Source: Toxonevra muliebris (taxonomy: Eukaryota; Arthropoda; Insecta; Diptera; Pallopteridae). From it: 64,000 nt of DNA. How positions within the stretch are numbered: position 1 is the first letter of the stretch; the number at the start of each line of letters is the position of its first letter. The stretch lies in contig OY829326.1 in assembly GCA_963691655.1 (NCBI GenBank), positions 138,402,998-138,466,997 on the forward strand, written 5' to 3'. The notes below the pieces were generated by a model, which worked only from the letters and a program-made list of their open reading frames with translations, was not told the DNA's origin and ran no database searches. A program made the position numbers and the translations under genes. Below, in pieces: positions 1 to 11,472 of the stretch.

Positions 1-2474
1 GATTTAGATTTTGACATAGTTTTCGTTGCATACATTTAGGCAGAAAAGTTTTTATTTTTGCCTTCTCTGTGGCAAAAGGTTTCGATTTTGGGACATACAC
101 TCGTGGAAATAAGTATAGGTTCCAATCACAAAAGTGCGATTTATTTAAAAAAAATTTATCTGTTCCGAATTTATTTTATAATATTTAGCACGAGCTTGTA
201 TTCAATAAATATAAAAATAATAACTCTGTTACTGAAGTGCATAATTTTAAAAGAGCTTCATAGGAAATAAGTATACTTCCATTTTAAGAATAATAAGAAA
301 AAATAAAATTGAAAGGTTCCAACTACTATAGTAAGTTTCAGAAAGGGATTATCACCAATTTAGTAAAACCTGTGACCACCTTAATTTCTAATATTTTCTT
401 TCATTCGCTTTGGTGTTGAGTTTGTAAGATTACTTAGCTCGAATCTCATCTAAAATCTTTTTATTTCTTCTCATAATAATGCTTGTATAGTGGAAATCTG
501 GTGTTCACTTGAATAAATCTTGTTAGAAAAAACAGATTCATGGATTTTCCATGGGGTTCAAGTTCAGGTGGAAAGCGGGTTACGTCATTATTTCAAAATT
601 TTTATACATGAAACATTTAGTTGTGACTCCTACTTGATAGATATATACGTCATTTTATTGAATGTTATGTTACTTAGGCTTATTAATTTCATTTATTAAA
701 CTAATTTATTTAAAGATGTTGATATTTTGTTTGAGGAACAAATCAAACACATTTAATCAGACTACCGCCTTGGTAATTTCTGACGTCTTCTTTTTTAGAT
801 ATATAGTACCAAAAAGTGTTATAGCAGTCAAAAACATCTAATATAAGCGCTTTTCGTTTGCCAAAAATAACCGTTTCGCATTGACCGTTTTGCAGCAGCT
901 TTTCGCTTTTTGCGCCTGAGAAGCGCAGTCAATATAACCAAAAAACTATGAAACCAAAATAAATCAGCTGTTACGTTATGAATTTAACAGAAGGGACTTC
1001 CAGTCCTGCATACAAAAACCAGATATACGGTCGATTTTGTTTTTATTGAGCCATGAGTTATTGCAAATTATAAAAAATAGTTTCAGTTTCAGCCTCGGTA
1101 TAATGCGGCACTGACTTTATAGGAATTCCCGTTTCTGTATATGTTTGCATATACAAACATCACAAGCATAGAAAAAAAACATTCTGTAGTGTGTGCGACA
1201 GGGACAACTAACACATCTGTCAAATCAATTTGTCAGAATATTTGGTTTGATCGTGAAAAAAGAACGAGTCTTGCTGCATTATTAATAAATAGATTCAATA
1301 ATAAAATTAAAAAATGTATTTTTTATTTAATTAATAAAATATACAACGTAAATATGGTGATTGTGGATAGTGATGAGCTTTTTAATATGCAATAACACAT
1401 CTAAATATTTTTCTTTTATGTTTCTTAACCTAACCTCAAAAACTGCGTTGTTTGTGAAAGCAACCGTCCAAAAAACTTCAATACAAAAATTACATGTTTT
1501 TGATTCCGAGCGTAGTAAAACTTAATATTTCTTTCTAAAAAAGTACCGTTTTTTTCATGAATTACTGCCGTACTGTACGCGGCTCAAAATTACTGTACAT
1601 TACAATAATTATACTTTTAGGCGAAAGCTTTAAATTTTGCACTATTGACACATTTTAATTTGTTGTTTCCGCCGTGCTCTGCTGTCGCGTATTTTAATTA
1701 TTTTGCATAGTTTTTTTTTTTTTACTATTGTTAATTACAATTGCATTATTGTGACAAATAAACAACAAAGTAATCTGTCACATTTGCAACCATGACTCTT
1801 CCAAATGACCCCAAAACTATAATGACAAATGTCATGTTTTTCTCTTGTTTACAAAGATGAAAGCGGGCACTTTGATTTAAACCCTGGTGTGTTCCGATGT
1901 TTTTACAAATATTTTTAAATTAGTGAATTCTAAGAAAAGCATAAAATATGCTTAAGAGAAAAATTGTTCACTTAATTTAATACACAAATGTACTACCCAC
2001 TGTTGCTCTTAAATATGATAACTAAGTATGTAAAATTATGAGGCGACCCTTTAAACATTTTAATATTACTTGAGATGAATTGATCATACTGTCATTTTAT
2101 GGTATTGAATATATTTTCTTATGGTTTCCATATTCAGCAAACCAACCATATCTTTATAGAAAATACTCACCGCTTCGAATATCTAATTTTTTACAATTTG
2201 TCATTATTAATTCAAGTAGATACTCATCAAATTTCTTTCTACAGTGTAGTTGCTACTTCAAGATACTTCGAAATTCTTATCATTTAAATATGAGTAGCAC
2301 TTTTCTTCGTTTTCTTCCAACACAATTTTTACTTACAATGCAAATTCATTGAATTAATTCAATTTGTTGTTGTACGCAGTAATTTTCATTTACTTTTTTA
2401 TACTAAATATGCATGTATTATTAAATAACAGTGGCGTTTGTTATATTTCTTTTCTTTTCTTGTGTTGTATATAG
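1..2474. other. AT-rich stretch with no recognised gene
   Basis: The short open frames here have no recognisable family and a base use like the surrounding noncoding DNA. There is a short CCTAACCT run near 1428-1437 and a poly-T run near 1709-1722. If the putative exon at 2475 is real, this stretch would be intron of an unseen upstream gene; that is inference. Confidence 0.5.
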
Positions 2475-2643
2475 GAATGATATGGTAATGGAAAAGATGA
2501 ATGCTATTCAAGTCAAGTTGAGACCCTACGATCCAGTAGAAGATACGGGAAATGATGATGATTCAAGTCATGCAAACTTAAATCAACGAAAGGGGAATAC
2601 CAGGAAAAAAATTTATGTGTTTTGGATTTTAGAAGGAGAATAA
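2475..2643 (+). CDS. possible terminal coding exon of an unidentified upstream gene
   Basis: A pyrimidine-rich tract ending in ATAG just before 2475 looks like a splice acceptor. It is followed by an open frame of about 56 codons to a TAA at 2641-2643. The peptide is hydrophilic and unlike the noncoding background, with a stretch reading KLRPYDPVEDTGNDDDSSHA followed by a basic RKGNTRKK. A polyadenylation-type AATAAA lies about 105 bases after the stop, at 2748-2753. I do not recognise the family. It could be a real last exon on the plus strand whose other exons lie left of the window, or a chance frame. The acidic, non-repetitive peptide and the acceptor plus AATAAA arrangement are the only support. 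Confidence 0.35.
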
Positions 2644-2759
2644 TAGTTGGTTATTTATTTTTATTAATTTAAGTCAATGGAGTCATTCATTACAGACTAT
2701 ACAAATTGTAGTACTTAAGTATAACTTAAAACTAAAATGAATTTATGAATAAAAAGAAT

Positions 2760-3134
2760 TAAGCAAGTTTTTAAATACAGATTTAGAAACGGTGAAATCT
2801 AAAGCTAAAAAATCTGAGATAGAATTAAATTCAATAAAGGCTCTATAAATAGGAGCAAAGAAAATATATTTTGCTTGTATACTCCAGCATAAAATAAAAC
2901 AAAATGTCGAAGATTTATCGTTGGAATGCCAAAGTAGATCAACTCTAAAAGAACTGACCAATCCACAGATCCACCAGTAATATCATATACAAACATTAGG
3001 GACAGAATAGATCTTTGACTCTTTAAAATATTAAGAAGCGCATGAAACGCAGAGCATAGCGTAGGAAATTTGTTTAATCCGTTCAAGACGGTTGGTATGA
3101 CATTGATAATGCGGCCTCCTAATGAAACACGCAT
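2760..3134 (-). pseudogene. degenerate non-LTR reverse transcriptase fragment
   Basis: On the minus strand an open frame reads like the central part of a Jockey/I-like reverse transcriptase. An LNGLNKFPTLCSAFHALLN segment is placed where such enzymes have the FGFR and leader helix. It is followed by LSLMFVYDITGGSVD, comparable to the family's FLDIxGAYDNV catalytic motif, and then LIYFGIP, comparable to LxxLGIP. The continuation after the GIP motif is in another frame, so at least one frameshift is present. The first catalytic Asp appears retained as the D of YDIT; no YxDD box was found. The match is by eye to the general motif order, so the exact clade is not resolved. Confidence 0.45.
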
Positions 3135-3633
3135 ACTGAAGCATTGATCTTACGAAGGAAGAAAATAATACTTTGATTGTGTATGGGTCCAAAAATTCGA
3201 TTGCGCTATTACGCCGAACGCAAGTAGAAAGTAAGCTTTACGAATTAAATATATAGTTCAAGTGAAGCACAAAAGGAAGCTTCCTGCCAAAAACAACGCC
3301 TAAATATTTTATTTCACTAACAGATTAAGTTCGAATGATCAATATGATCATCTCAATCGCGAATAAAGTTTCCCACGCAATTTTTCTCTTCCTCCGAAGA
3401 TTTTTATTATGAACAATGTTCGAAAAATTTCCACCGAAAATTTGCAAACAGGAACAATATTCCAATCGAAAAATGCAACTCTGTTTCTCACGGCATACTC
3501 CGCTAACAAAATTCAAACTGAAATATTATACAAAAAGAAATTTAAGTTGATTTTTATAGAATATATGTATATATATTATAGAAAATTACGAAATTTTTGT
3601 ATTCTATCTTTGGTCGCAAGCAATTATAAACAT

Positions 3634-3748
3634 TTGCAAATGCAATGGAAAGCAAATATGACAATGGCAATGGGTTCACCAGAAGAAGTTTTGAAAGCAG
3701 CTGGAGCTTTGGTCTTCCAAGCAAATCCATATTTGAGTGGAAAAAGGT
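3634..3748 (+). other. unidentified coding-like segment beside a Helitron
   Basis: The end of an open frame reads KANMTMAMGSPEEVLKAAGA followed by LVFQANPYLSGK. It is richer in Ala, Gly and Pro than the neighbouring shadow frames. It ends at AAAAAG|GTAAAA (GT at 3747-3748), which could be a splice donor, and the Helitron-like copy begins 17 bases later. It might be an exon, or a gag-like or transposase piece carried in a mobile element. I cannot name it. Confidence 0.25.
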
Positions 3749-3764
3749 AAAATTTAGTGATAAA

Positions 3765-4445
3765 TCTCTTCTATATACATATAAAAATTAAAATATGTGT
3801 GTATGTCTCGAAATAACATGGAATCCACAGCACAGATGGACAAATAATTTGTACAATGTTGCATTATATCTCTGGTCATAAGAGTTAAAAATTACAAGTG
3901 GATAGGGCACCTCCCATACTGAAATTTCGCACAAGGACGTCGATTGATAATATCATACTAAATGAAAAATGTGGATGGGATTAGAAAAAGGGTGTGGCAC
4001 CTCCCATATTATCTGAATATTCATTATGGGATATCCCAGGAAGAATTTGTATTACGGTACTAAAATTTAGTATGGAAATATTATTTGCCCATGACTTTCT
4101 GTTCTAACAAAATTATAAATAATATCTAACTGAGAATATTAATTTGAAATAACAGGAGAATGAAAGATGTACTTTATATGGGAGAGTGCGCCATCTGTTT
4201 GCCAAATGCGAAATTTAACTTACAGATGGCGTTATTTCCTGCTATTTTTGAAATCGAACAAAACTTTATGTGTATTTTTTTGCGCATTTTAGTTCCGTTT
4301 TGCTAATATTTGTGCATTTTCTTGATACAAAAATTTAGAAATTGTAAAACTTTCATTTGAATATAAATGCTTAATAAAAGTGTGTATTAATGCGACCTAG
4401 AAAATTATAAAGATTTGTATATTAAAAAGAACGTGGGCACTAATA
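3765..4445 (+). mobile_element. non-autonomous Helitron-like element, copy 1
   Basis: It begins with TC after an A (A|TCTCTTCTATATAC) and continues with the ATATGTGTGTATGTCTCG start shared with the copies at 15347 (minus) and 33129 (plus). Shared internal landmarks are GGCACCTCCCAT twice, TTTAGTATGGAA, and a pair of inverted CGCCATCTG/CAGATGGCG blocks. Similarity to the 33129 copy fades after GTGGGCACTA near 4445, so the normal CTAG 3' end is missing. There is no coding capacity. Confidence 0.7.
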
Positions 4446-5552
4446 TCATTAATGAATAAAACGAGCAATAGTCCATAAAATACTATAAGTCAAACAGCAA
4501 AAAGAATAAAAAAGAAAAAATTAGTTCCATAATAGAAGTCTAACTAGCGCCGAGATCATTTGAAGAATGATCTGAAAAATATGATACGCTCGCTCACTAT
4601 GTATTCAAATTCACAATAAAGAAATTTTTTATGCGTGATCGAATAAATAAAGCACTCAGTTTAAGTATCCTGAGGAAATTCAAACTTTAATCGAAGAAAA
4701 GAAAACTTGCCTATTTAAAACTTAGTTGCACGAAATGAATTCTTAAGCCGGCATTTGCACCTCTTACTTCCAAAAAAAGAATAAAATTTTATTGTGGAAA
4801 TCAACTAAATGCATAAACCGCCCTATTCTGCAGTGCTCTCGGATAATAATGGAGATAGCAAAAGAAAACTTCGAAGAAAACTCCTGCATCTCTGAAGCAC
4901 ATGCTTAATGAGGAAAACATCTAAGGTTGTAATGGTTCACACACCAAAAACGTCGATGAAGCTTCATAATATGGTCCTATGATATAAAAGAACCTTTAGG
5001 GATTAATACTAAATAAGTCTAGTTTGATTTCAGAGAAAAGTATATAGAACCATGTTAGAATGTTATGTAAATAAAGCTCTGGAACAGAAAGCGTATATTC
5101 TGAGACTAACAATACTGATATTTCAGCATAAAACCAGGTATCTAAAGGATCATCTTGATTTTGTGACATATCAGGAATTACACCATTAGTCAAATACAAA
5201 AAATAAAAATCTTATTAACAGATTGATCATTTGTAGAGAAATCTCAGAGTATGATGAGTTCACTATTTAATTAAAATTACAATAAAATAGTTTTGGTATT
5301 GGTTACGATCCAAGGAACATTATTATCAGTTCCTACACTCAGTTACACAGTATAACAAAATTATAAAAATATATATTACCAACATATAAAGTAAACTCCC
5401 ACTACTGATATATGTACAAATAATAATAAAAAGAGACAAAAACAAGAATTGTATTATTGAAAATTTCTATGTACTATTATATGTACTTATGTATGTTTTA
5501 TAGAAAAAGAGATCGTAGTAAAAAGAATTCAAGTAACTAAGTAAATTTAATC
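4446..5552. other. no recognised gene or repeat
   Basis: AT-rich sequence. A slightly less AT-rich patch at 4740-4980 has many stops in all frames and may be old transposon debris, but no family motif could be read. Confidence 0.4.
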
Positions 5553-5740
5553 GTGATCATTTTATTGCATTTACGATTTAAAGCATTAAAGCGTGAATTA
5601 AATTTAAGTATGACGATGACGACTACAACGACGACGACAACGATTATAATGATCATTATTATCCAGAGCATCATAATAATGATGATGAACAGATTTAATT
5701 TACACGACACAATCGCATTATTCTCATCAAGTCACCCACT

Positions 5741-6231
5741 CAGCCATTTAGTCGGACAGTTAGTTAGTTAGTTAGTCAGTCAGTCATGCAAACAAACTAC
5801 CAGTTGAGGCGCGCTTTTCCTAAGTGGACACCATCAACCACAGCCAACACTACTAGAGCAGCCAACCGCCAGCAAGCAGAATTCCATTCAAATTCAGATT
5901 ATTGTGTGATTGTGACGGCTTTGACAAAATAAATTATACATTTTTACTCACAGTTTTGAATTAACCGCGACATAAAAAGAACGTGCATTTTCAAAAAATT
6001 CGTACCTATAATAAGAAGAAAAAGAAAAAAAAATTATAAATGATTCTTTTGCAAATTTTATTTCTAAAAGAAGAAGTTCAATTTTAAATATATCATACGA
6101 AAATTGTTACAAATCAAAAATTGAATGTATAAAATAAAAATAAATTAAAAATAAATATTCTGTTTACAATTGCACTACATTTTTCAATTATCATTTTAAA
6201 TTATGAGATTTATATAATCACTAACTACCTA

Positions 6232-6262
<31 letters not shown>

Positions 6263-6599
6263 CCAAACTAAACAAAAAAAAAAAAATAAAATAATGTGAA
6301 AAAATATGTGAATATAATGCATAAAAACGTTAAATATTTCAACGAATTGCTGAGATTTTACAACAACAATACACACATAAAAGTGATTATATTTGTGCAT
6401 TTGTGTGCTTCAACTAATTAAATTAACCATTACTTAATTACATTTCCCACCGCTGTTTAAATATTTTTAAGTTTGGTTAAAATTTTGATAGAAACCTTTG
6501 AATTTTTAACTATCTGCAAAAAATTGAATTTTTAACTATTCTAAAAAAAAAATATACTAAAAAATTGCAACCACATAATTAAGATCAGGTTAAATGCAG
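5741..6599 (+). promoter_or_regulatory. candidate promoter and 5' untranslated first exon A
   Basis: A run of GTTA then GTCA tetranucleotides (about 5759-5784) contains several TCAGT initiator-like sites. It is followed by a patch richer in GC and CAA (CAACCGCCAGCAAGCAG) and a long A-rich leader typical of fly 5' UTRs. A good splice donor, CAG|GTACGC, closes the segment (GT at 6600). There is no long open frame. It could be a first exon spliced over a long intron to the acceptor at 60921; an alternative donor, CAG|GTTAAA, lies near 6589. This rests on signals alone. Confidence 0.35.
6234..6258. repeat. (TA)n microsatellite
   Basis: About twelve uninterrupted TA dinucleotides within the candidate leader exon A. 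Confidence 0.9.
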
Positions 6600-6799
6600 G
6601 TACGCTACCATAAATTATCCTATTTACAGATAATTAAATTACTATTTAAATTTTTATAATTCAATAGAAATCTGATGTCGTAAGTCAGAGAAATTTATAA
6701 AGAATTTACACCTTATAATTAAATTTTATTAACTCGACGCCTTTTTGATTTTTCAGTTTAACATTTTTAACAGTTTGCACAATGAATATATGTAGAATT

Positions 6800-6867
6800 C
6801 TTATAGTACGAATGCTAGTATTAATTTATTTTGCTTATAGTACGAATGCTAGTATTAATTTATTTTG
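6800..6867. repeat. perfect 34-bp tandem duplication
   Basis: Two identical 34-base units abut each other (6800-6833 and 6834-6867), each beginning CTTATAGTACGAATGCTAGT. The identity points to a recent local duplication. Confidence 0.9.
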
Positions 6868-7732
6868 CTTTTTTCGCAATATATTTATACTATAAACGGA
6901 TTTGACAATGACAGTTTAAACTGTAGGTATTAGTTTAAACTTTTATTGGCAAACCACCGCTAAGAGCTCTCAGTTTTTGGTTTAAACTTTGTTTCTAATA
7001 ACTAACCATACCAAAACCCTTTAATTTGATTAATGTAAGGCCACGCTTTAACTTTTTCTATTTCAGTTATTTAAGTTTTTTGTTTCATACTTTGCTAAAT
7101 TTCACTTTCATAAATGACTTGACTTCCATTCTGTTACACATTGTTTATCTGAAGTAAAATAAAAAAAATAGTTAGTCACTGAGCCGAAAATCGAATTTAT
7201 TCAAAGTCGAAACTCAATGTATGCAAAAAATAGAAAATCGTTGCATCAATAAATATAATGAATGCATTCCTGTGCTTCCAAGGTGATACAAAGGGCCACA
7301 ACAAATCGTCTGCCACTTAGATTCTAGATAACTTCAGTTTTTAAGCGTTGTTTCTATATATTCTATGGTCTCCTTTATCTTTCTTCCAGTCAACAGTAGT
7401 CAATAAATATTGATAACAATCAAATTTAACAGTCAAATTTAATTTTTAAAGCTTCCAAACGAGTAGGTGTAATTAACCAAGAAAGCCAACAGAAGAAATT
7501 GAGTTCTCTTGACAAATATAATCAAATCAGTTTTCTGGAAATGATGACCAGAACTAAAAAAAAACTAGTATATGAAGAAAATCAATCTCTCTGAGGTTTG
7601 ACATTACCCTGTGATGTTTGATTATAAAACTGTATGTGAAATAACGAAGTTGTGAAGTTATGGATCTGCCAAACTTCTTATCAACCAATTTGCTGTAAAC
7701 ATATGTGAATAAAATCGCTACACCGAAATGCG
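6868..7732. other. no recognised gene
   Basis: AT-rich sequence without a readable domain. It runs up to the 5' truncation point of the retrotransposon remnant. Confidence 0.4.
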
Positions 7733-8340
7733 GTACTTGTTGGGCTGAGGATAAACATCAGCAAAACGAAAGTAATGAGAGTAAACAGTACCAACAATAA
7801 CCCTCTTTTACTGAACAACACCAGAATTGATGACGCCGACAGTTTTTGCTACCTTGGCTGGATTGCATCCAAAAATAGTGGCGCCGACGAGGATATCGAA
7901 ACCAGTATCTGCAAGGCACGCAGCGTCATGTGCACTTTAAGAGAAGTGTGGAAATCGAAAGAACTATCACGCGTAACCAAGGTCAAGATCTTCAACACCA
8001 AATCGATGCCCCCGCAGAATAATTCAACGATTCTGGCCAAGCACCATCAGCAATGCCGAACTACTCCGCGTAACAACACAAAAACCCATACTGTAAGACA
8101 TCTTGGCCAGGAGTATGGTTGGATCGGGCACACGTTGCGATCTACAAATAACTTCACTAAAGCAGCCTTGACCTACAACCCCCAAGGCAGTCGAAGACGC
8201 GAAACACCTGGAGAATTACTGTCCAAAATGAACTAACTGCAGATGCAATTAGAACAGCTTCCAACAGAGTCCGTTGGAGAAGCCCACTTGAGGCCGTTTA
8301 CTCCCAAGCTGGAGATTAGCAGATCATCATCATATGTGGA
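7733..8340 (+). pseudogene. RTE-like non-LTR retrotransposon, C-terminal part of the reverse transcriptase and 3' tail
   Basis: The frame starts VGLRINISKTKVMRVNS, the segment after the YxDD box in this kind of reverse transcriptase. It continues with FCYLGWIASKNSGADEDIE, a KARSVMCTLREVWKS helix, TKVKIFNTK and a WIGHTLR block. It then shifts frame near 8200 and resumes as NTWRITVQNELTADAI through WRSPLEAVYSQAGD to a stop at about 8326. This order matches the C-terminal region of RTE-type reverse transcriptases commonly found in arthropod genomes. A short ATC-rich tail (GATCATCATCAT) follows, as expected for elements that end in a short microsatellite. It is 5' truncated, with one frameshift, and not functional. 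Confidence 0.8.
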
Positions 8341-8534
8341 TAAAAAATTAGTTTTTAATGAAAACCTTGGGTCCTATAAAAATAATTTTCGGTTTTTGTA
8401 ACGAGATTATGTTAATGGCCATACATCTGGCACCAGCAAACACTCATTTGTAAGGTGACATTTCAAGCTAAATTTACAAAGACAGTTCTGTAGTTCGTCA
8501 TTCGTGTAAAAAGTTACATTGATTTGAATATGAT

Positions 8535-8933
8535 TTGATGATAATGATATGTGATGCTTTTTACTATAAAAAACGTAAAAACGCTGCAAAAATATGCCGA
8601 AAAATTTGTACGGTTTACGGTGAGAATGCTTTAACAGAACTTACCGTCCAAGCCACACACATCTTTGATGACCCGCCAAAAAGTGACTACGCTTGGCTGG
8701 GAAGTTTTGATGCATCCACCGTATAGCACGGACATTACACCGTCTGACTATCATTTGTTTCGGTCTCTGCAAAACTCTCTTGATGGAAAAAAAATGTCCG
8801 ACAGAAGAGCCGCCGAAAATTCCTTTCCCAAGTTTTTCGCCAATAAACACAGAAGTTTTACACCGATGGAATTATGAAGCTACCGGAAAAATGGCAAAAG
8901 ATCATAGATAACAATTGCCAAAATGTACTTGAT
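8535..8933 (+). pseudogene. internally deleted mariner transposase
   Basis: The N-terminal piece reads YKKRKNAAKICRKICTVYGE, the helix-turn-helix region of mariner transposases (normally FKKG.NA....I..VYGE). After an abrupt internal deletion near 8655 the frame resumes with LGWEVLMHPPYSTDITPSDY, HLFRSLQNSL and, after a frameshift, GIMKLPEKWQKIIDNN to a stop at about 8933. These are the C-terminal motifs of the DD34D family; the PSD box holding the third Asp is retained. The middle of the protein, including the first catalytic Asp, is missing. Terminal inverted repeats were not identified. Confidence 0.85.
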
Positions 8934-9001
8934 TAAAATTGATTTTTTATTAAGAAAATTTTATTTTCAAACATTGACAAAAAAAACCGAAAATACTTTT
9001 T

Positions 9002-9360
9002 ATATGACCCACAGAGCAGCCAAAGCAATATTGGGTTTCAAAGTCTTCGTGGACAGCCAGGAAGCTATGAACTTAATTCAATGGCGTATAGTCAAATCAA
9101 AGATAAAGGTATCAAAAGTTTCAGAAATGAGGAAATTACCGATTGAACATTTTTTTACACAATGTGATTAATAAAACAGTGTGTTCAACTGTGTTCAACA
9201 GCGCTAAGAGTAACAGCAATGAGTGTGTCGCAGATTGGTCGTTATGACTGGAGCTAAACAAATGCAAAACTAAGAGTATTCTGACCCTTAGCAGACCATC
9301 AGCAAACGGACTGGTGTGATCACAGGATACTGTGGCATGGCAACTATGCTCCAAAAATTG
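9002..9360 (+). pseudogene. RNase H and C-terminal remnant of a Jockey/I-like retrotransposon
   Basis: The frame HRAAKAILGFKVFVDSQEAM matches the DSQAA motif of retroelement RNase H, followed by an SKIKVSKVSEMRKL helix. After stops and frame changes the sequence gives LTLSRPSANG and then TGVITGYCG, comparable to LNLSR and the LTGHCxL motif near the C-terminus of such polyproteins. A SINE head begins directly after it. The order and spacing support one decayed element; the catalytic set is incomplete. Confidence 0.6.
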
Positions 9361-9363
9361 TAA

Positions 9364-9445
9364 TTAGAGTCCAGTGCCAGCATGCTGGACTCTTGTCTCT
9401 GGGGTTCCGGGTTTGACTCCCGGCTAGGATATTTCCCCTTTTTTC
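9364..9445 (+). mobile_element. tRNA-derived SINE head
   Basis: A tRNA-like segment contains a box B (GGGTTTGACTCCC) and a GACTCTTGTCTCTGG block. The block is nearly identical to the second head of the SINE pair at 10.7 kb. A pyrimidine-rich stretch follows, as in that copy. The box A half is weak, so this is a decayed copy. It sits directly after the RNase H remnant. Confidence 0.6.
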
Positions 9446-10639
9446 TTTCATAATCAACACAAATGTGCCAAATGTTTGTGGTGGTGTAGAGAAAGTTGAA
9501 TCAATCCCACACCCGCTGTGCTGAAGCATTGCATTCCAAGAACGACATCTCTGCGTGCTGGGTACAAGGTAAAGAACCTTGACAGACATAAAAAGGGTAA
9601 AGATACGGTATTTGCTGAAACTTGTAAAAAGTAGAGTAGAGTCCTGCATATTGGGACATTTTCAATATTTCGAAAATTAGTTATAGTAGCACCATCTTTT
9701 AAACTGGTAAAGTTACATCTCATTGATATCTAATCATTCGTGTGGTTACAAAGAAGGAACATTCAATTGTTGTATTTTCTCAGCTAAAATTATGAATTCT
9801 ATTTAAAAAAAAAATTCAAAAAGTTTTCTGGGGGTTTCTTTAAGTGTACATAAAGTGACTATTTTCCATTGATCATGAAAAGCATGTATATGTGTTTTTA
9901 TTGAATTTTTAGTATTTCTTAAGGTGCAAACAAGAATAATACGCATATTGTTTTGGTAAATTTTTTTTTTCTGATATCTAAAAATGACGCTTATACTAAT
10001 TAATAATGAAATTCTAGTGTTTCTTAGAATTTTTTTGGGTATGTTCCAAAATGCTAGGCAAATTTTAGCTTTCCAACGATATACCAAACTCATTGATATC
10101 TTAATCCAATGAAAAGTTGTGACCGAAAAACAAAACGTGTCCCAGCATTCAGGACTCTACCCTACAAACTGGTTTCAGTATAGTACCATGCGAATTTAGA
10201 CCCATAGTATGTCCAGGAACGTAGAATATATGACCTTCTTTGTCTTGACTAAATAATTTAAATGCTTAACAAGTTCCCAGACTATCTTTAAAGATATCAA
10301 AAGGAGTTCATTACTCTAACAGCGGCTTGACTACCTGAATATATTTTAATATAAACAGAGGGAGAATTTTAAGTTTTTCACCATTTTAATAAAATTGATT
10401 TTAAAAAAACTTCTTAAAGCAGAAACATAGAGTCAAAATACATAGTTTGCAAAGAACACCGAGTTTCTAAAAATATAATTGAAAAATATCGGGAGTTATT
10501 AGACAAAACTACAGAAAAATAATTAAAATTCATCCAAATCACGTTCGATAACCAAAATTTATTTTACATTCTTCGCACATTTATGTGATGGACGAGGAGT
10601 CAGACCGTAGATTATTATTATTTGAAGGAAGGACGACTC
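9446..10639. other. no recognised gene
   Basis: Possible SINE body sequence lies just after the head. The rest is AT-rich with only short frames and no readable domain. Confidence 0.4.
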
Positions 10640-10682
10640 GAAAGTCAGGCACTGCGACCTATAAGATCTATTGTACCAATGG

Positions 10683-10800
10683 CCCAAGAAAGAAAGAAAG
10701 GAAGAGAGAAAGAAAGATAGATAAGAAACATACCCAAGCCCAGAATCGAACTCGGGTCTCCAGAGACAAGAGTCTGACACTCTGCCACTAGACCACAGTG
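10683..10800 (-). mobile_element. tRNA-derived SINE, second head of a head-to-tail pair
   Basis: Read on the minus strand it has box A TGGTCTAGTGG (10785-10795) and box B GAGTTCGATTC (10743-10753) at tRNA-like spacing. A TTTC/CTTT pyrimidine microsatellite (about 10684-10715) follows. The box A resembles that of tRNA-Glu or tRNA-Asp. It directly follows the end of the SINE at 10801-11045 in the same orientation. Confidence 0.75.
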
Positions 10801-11045
10801 GCGATGGTAGAACCTACAGTTTAACGCCGATTCCGAACGGCTGTGGCAATTTTTTATCAGCTCGGTTGTTTTGTCATTACCAACCAAGGTGTGTACTTGT
10901 ACACATTCTCATCCACTTCATATCGATAGTGAATATAAGAAGTATATGAGAATTAACCAAAAGACCAAAACGGGAATCGAACCCGCAACCTTCTGGATGC
11001 AAGTCTAGTGCACTATCCACTAGACTATCGAGGTCCTCATACCTT
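10801..11045 (-). mobile_element. tRNA-derived SINE, full head and body
   Basis: On the minus strand the head has box A TAGTCTAGTGG (11017-11027) and a perfect box B GGTTCGATTCC (10973-10983), 34 bases apart as in a tRNA. The body contains GTGTACAAGTACACA, an AATTGCCACA block and a terminal TAAACTGTAGGTTCTACCAT, all shared with the copy at 18.0 kb. The head lacks tRNA 3' half pairing, so this is a SINE rather than a tRNA gene. Confidence 0.8.
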
Positions 11046-11291
11046 GCAATTGAAGGCAACGAATGGTACCAAACATATTACATTGAATCTCCCAATGTGA
11101 AAGCACCAGAAAAGAACAAATATATCTATAAAACCAAGTTCCCAGAAAAGTGGAATCAGAGATCCAGTAGTTTTGACAGATGATTTGGCTGTGAGTTCGG
11201 AAAACTACAAGGAAAGATGCCTACCGATGCTTGGAGAGCTTATTCAAAAACATAAATAATCAATGGGAAAAACTGTTTTTTGACTAGATAT

Positions 11292-11472
11292 GTCGACTTC
11301 ACATTACACCAACACAACTACTAACGCTTTGTTATTAAATATGTGCCAAAGAATTTTAACCCCTCAAATGTCTCAGAATTGAATGAAATCAAAATTTATT
11401 GGGCTAACCTAAAGAGAAAGGCCCAAAGCAATAAATATGGACCAAAAGCAATGAATTTCTTCAGATTTAATT
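11292..11472 (+). pseudogene. IS630/Tc1-type DDE transposase C-terminal fragment
   Basis: One frame reads LDMSTSHYTNTTTNALLL, comparable to the DLASSHY box around the second catalytic Asp. After a one-base frame change it continues as VPKNFNPSNVSELNEIKIYW, comparable to the VPKxxNPPNxxxLRPIEDFW box with the catalytic Glu. Upstream sequence to about 11080 may be further debris of the same element. Only the C-terminal half remains. Confidence 0.65.

Noticed and set aside
5553..5771. 72-residue plus-strand frame with Thr and Ile/Met runs
   Set aside because: It comes from ACG and ATA/ATG trinucleotide runs with no domain.
10973..11027. Possible functional tRNA gene (good A and B boxes)
   Set aside because: The acceptor stem does not pair and the sequence continues into a repeated SINE body, so it is a SINE head.
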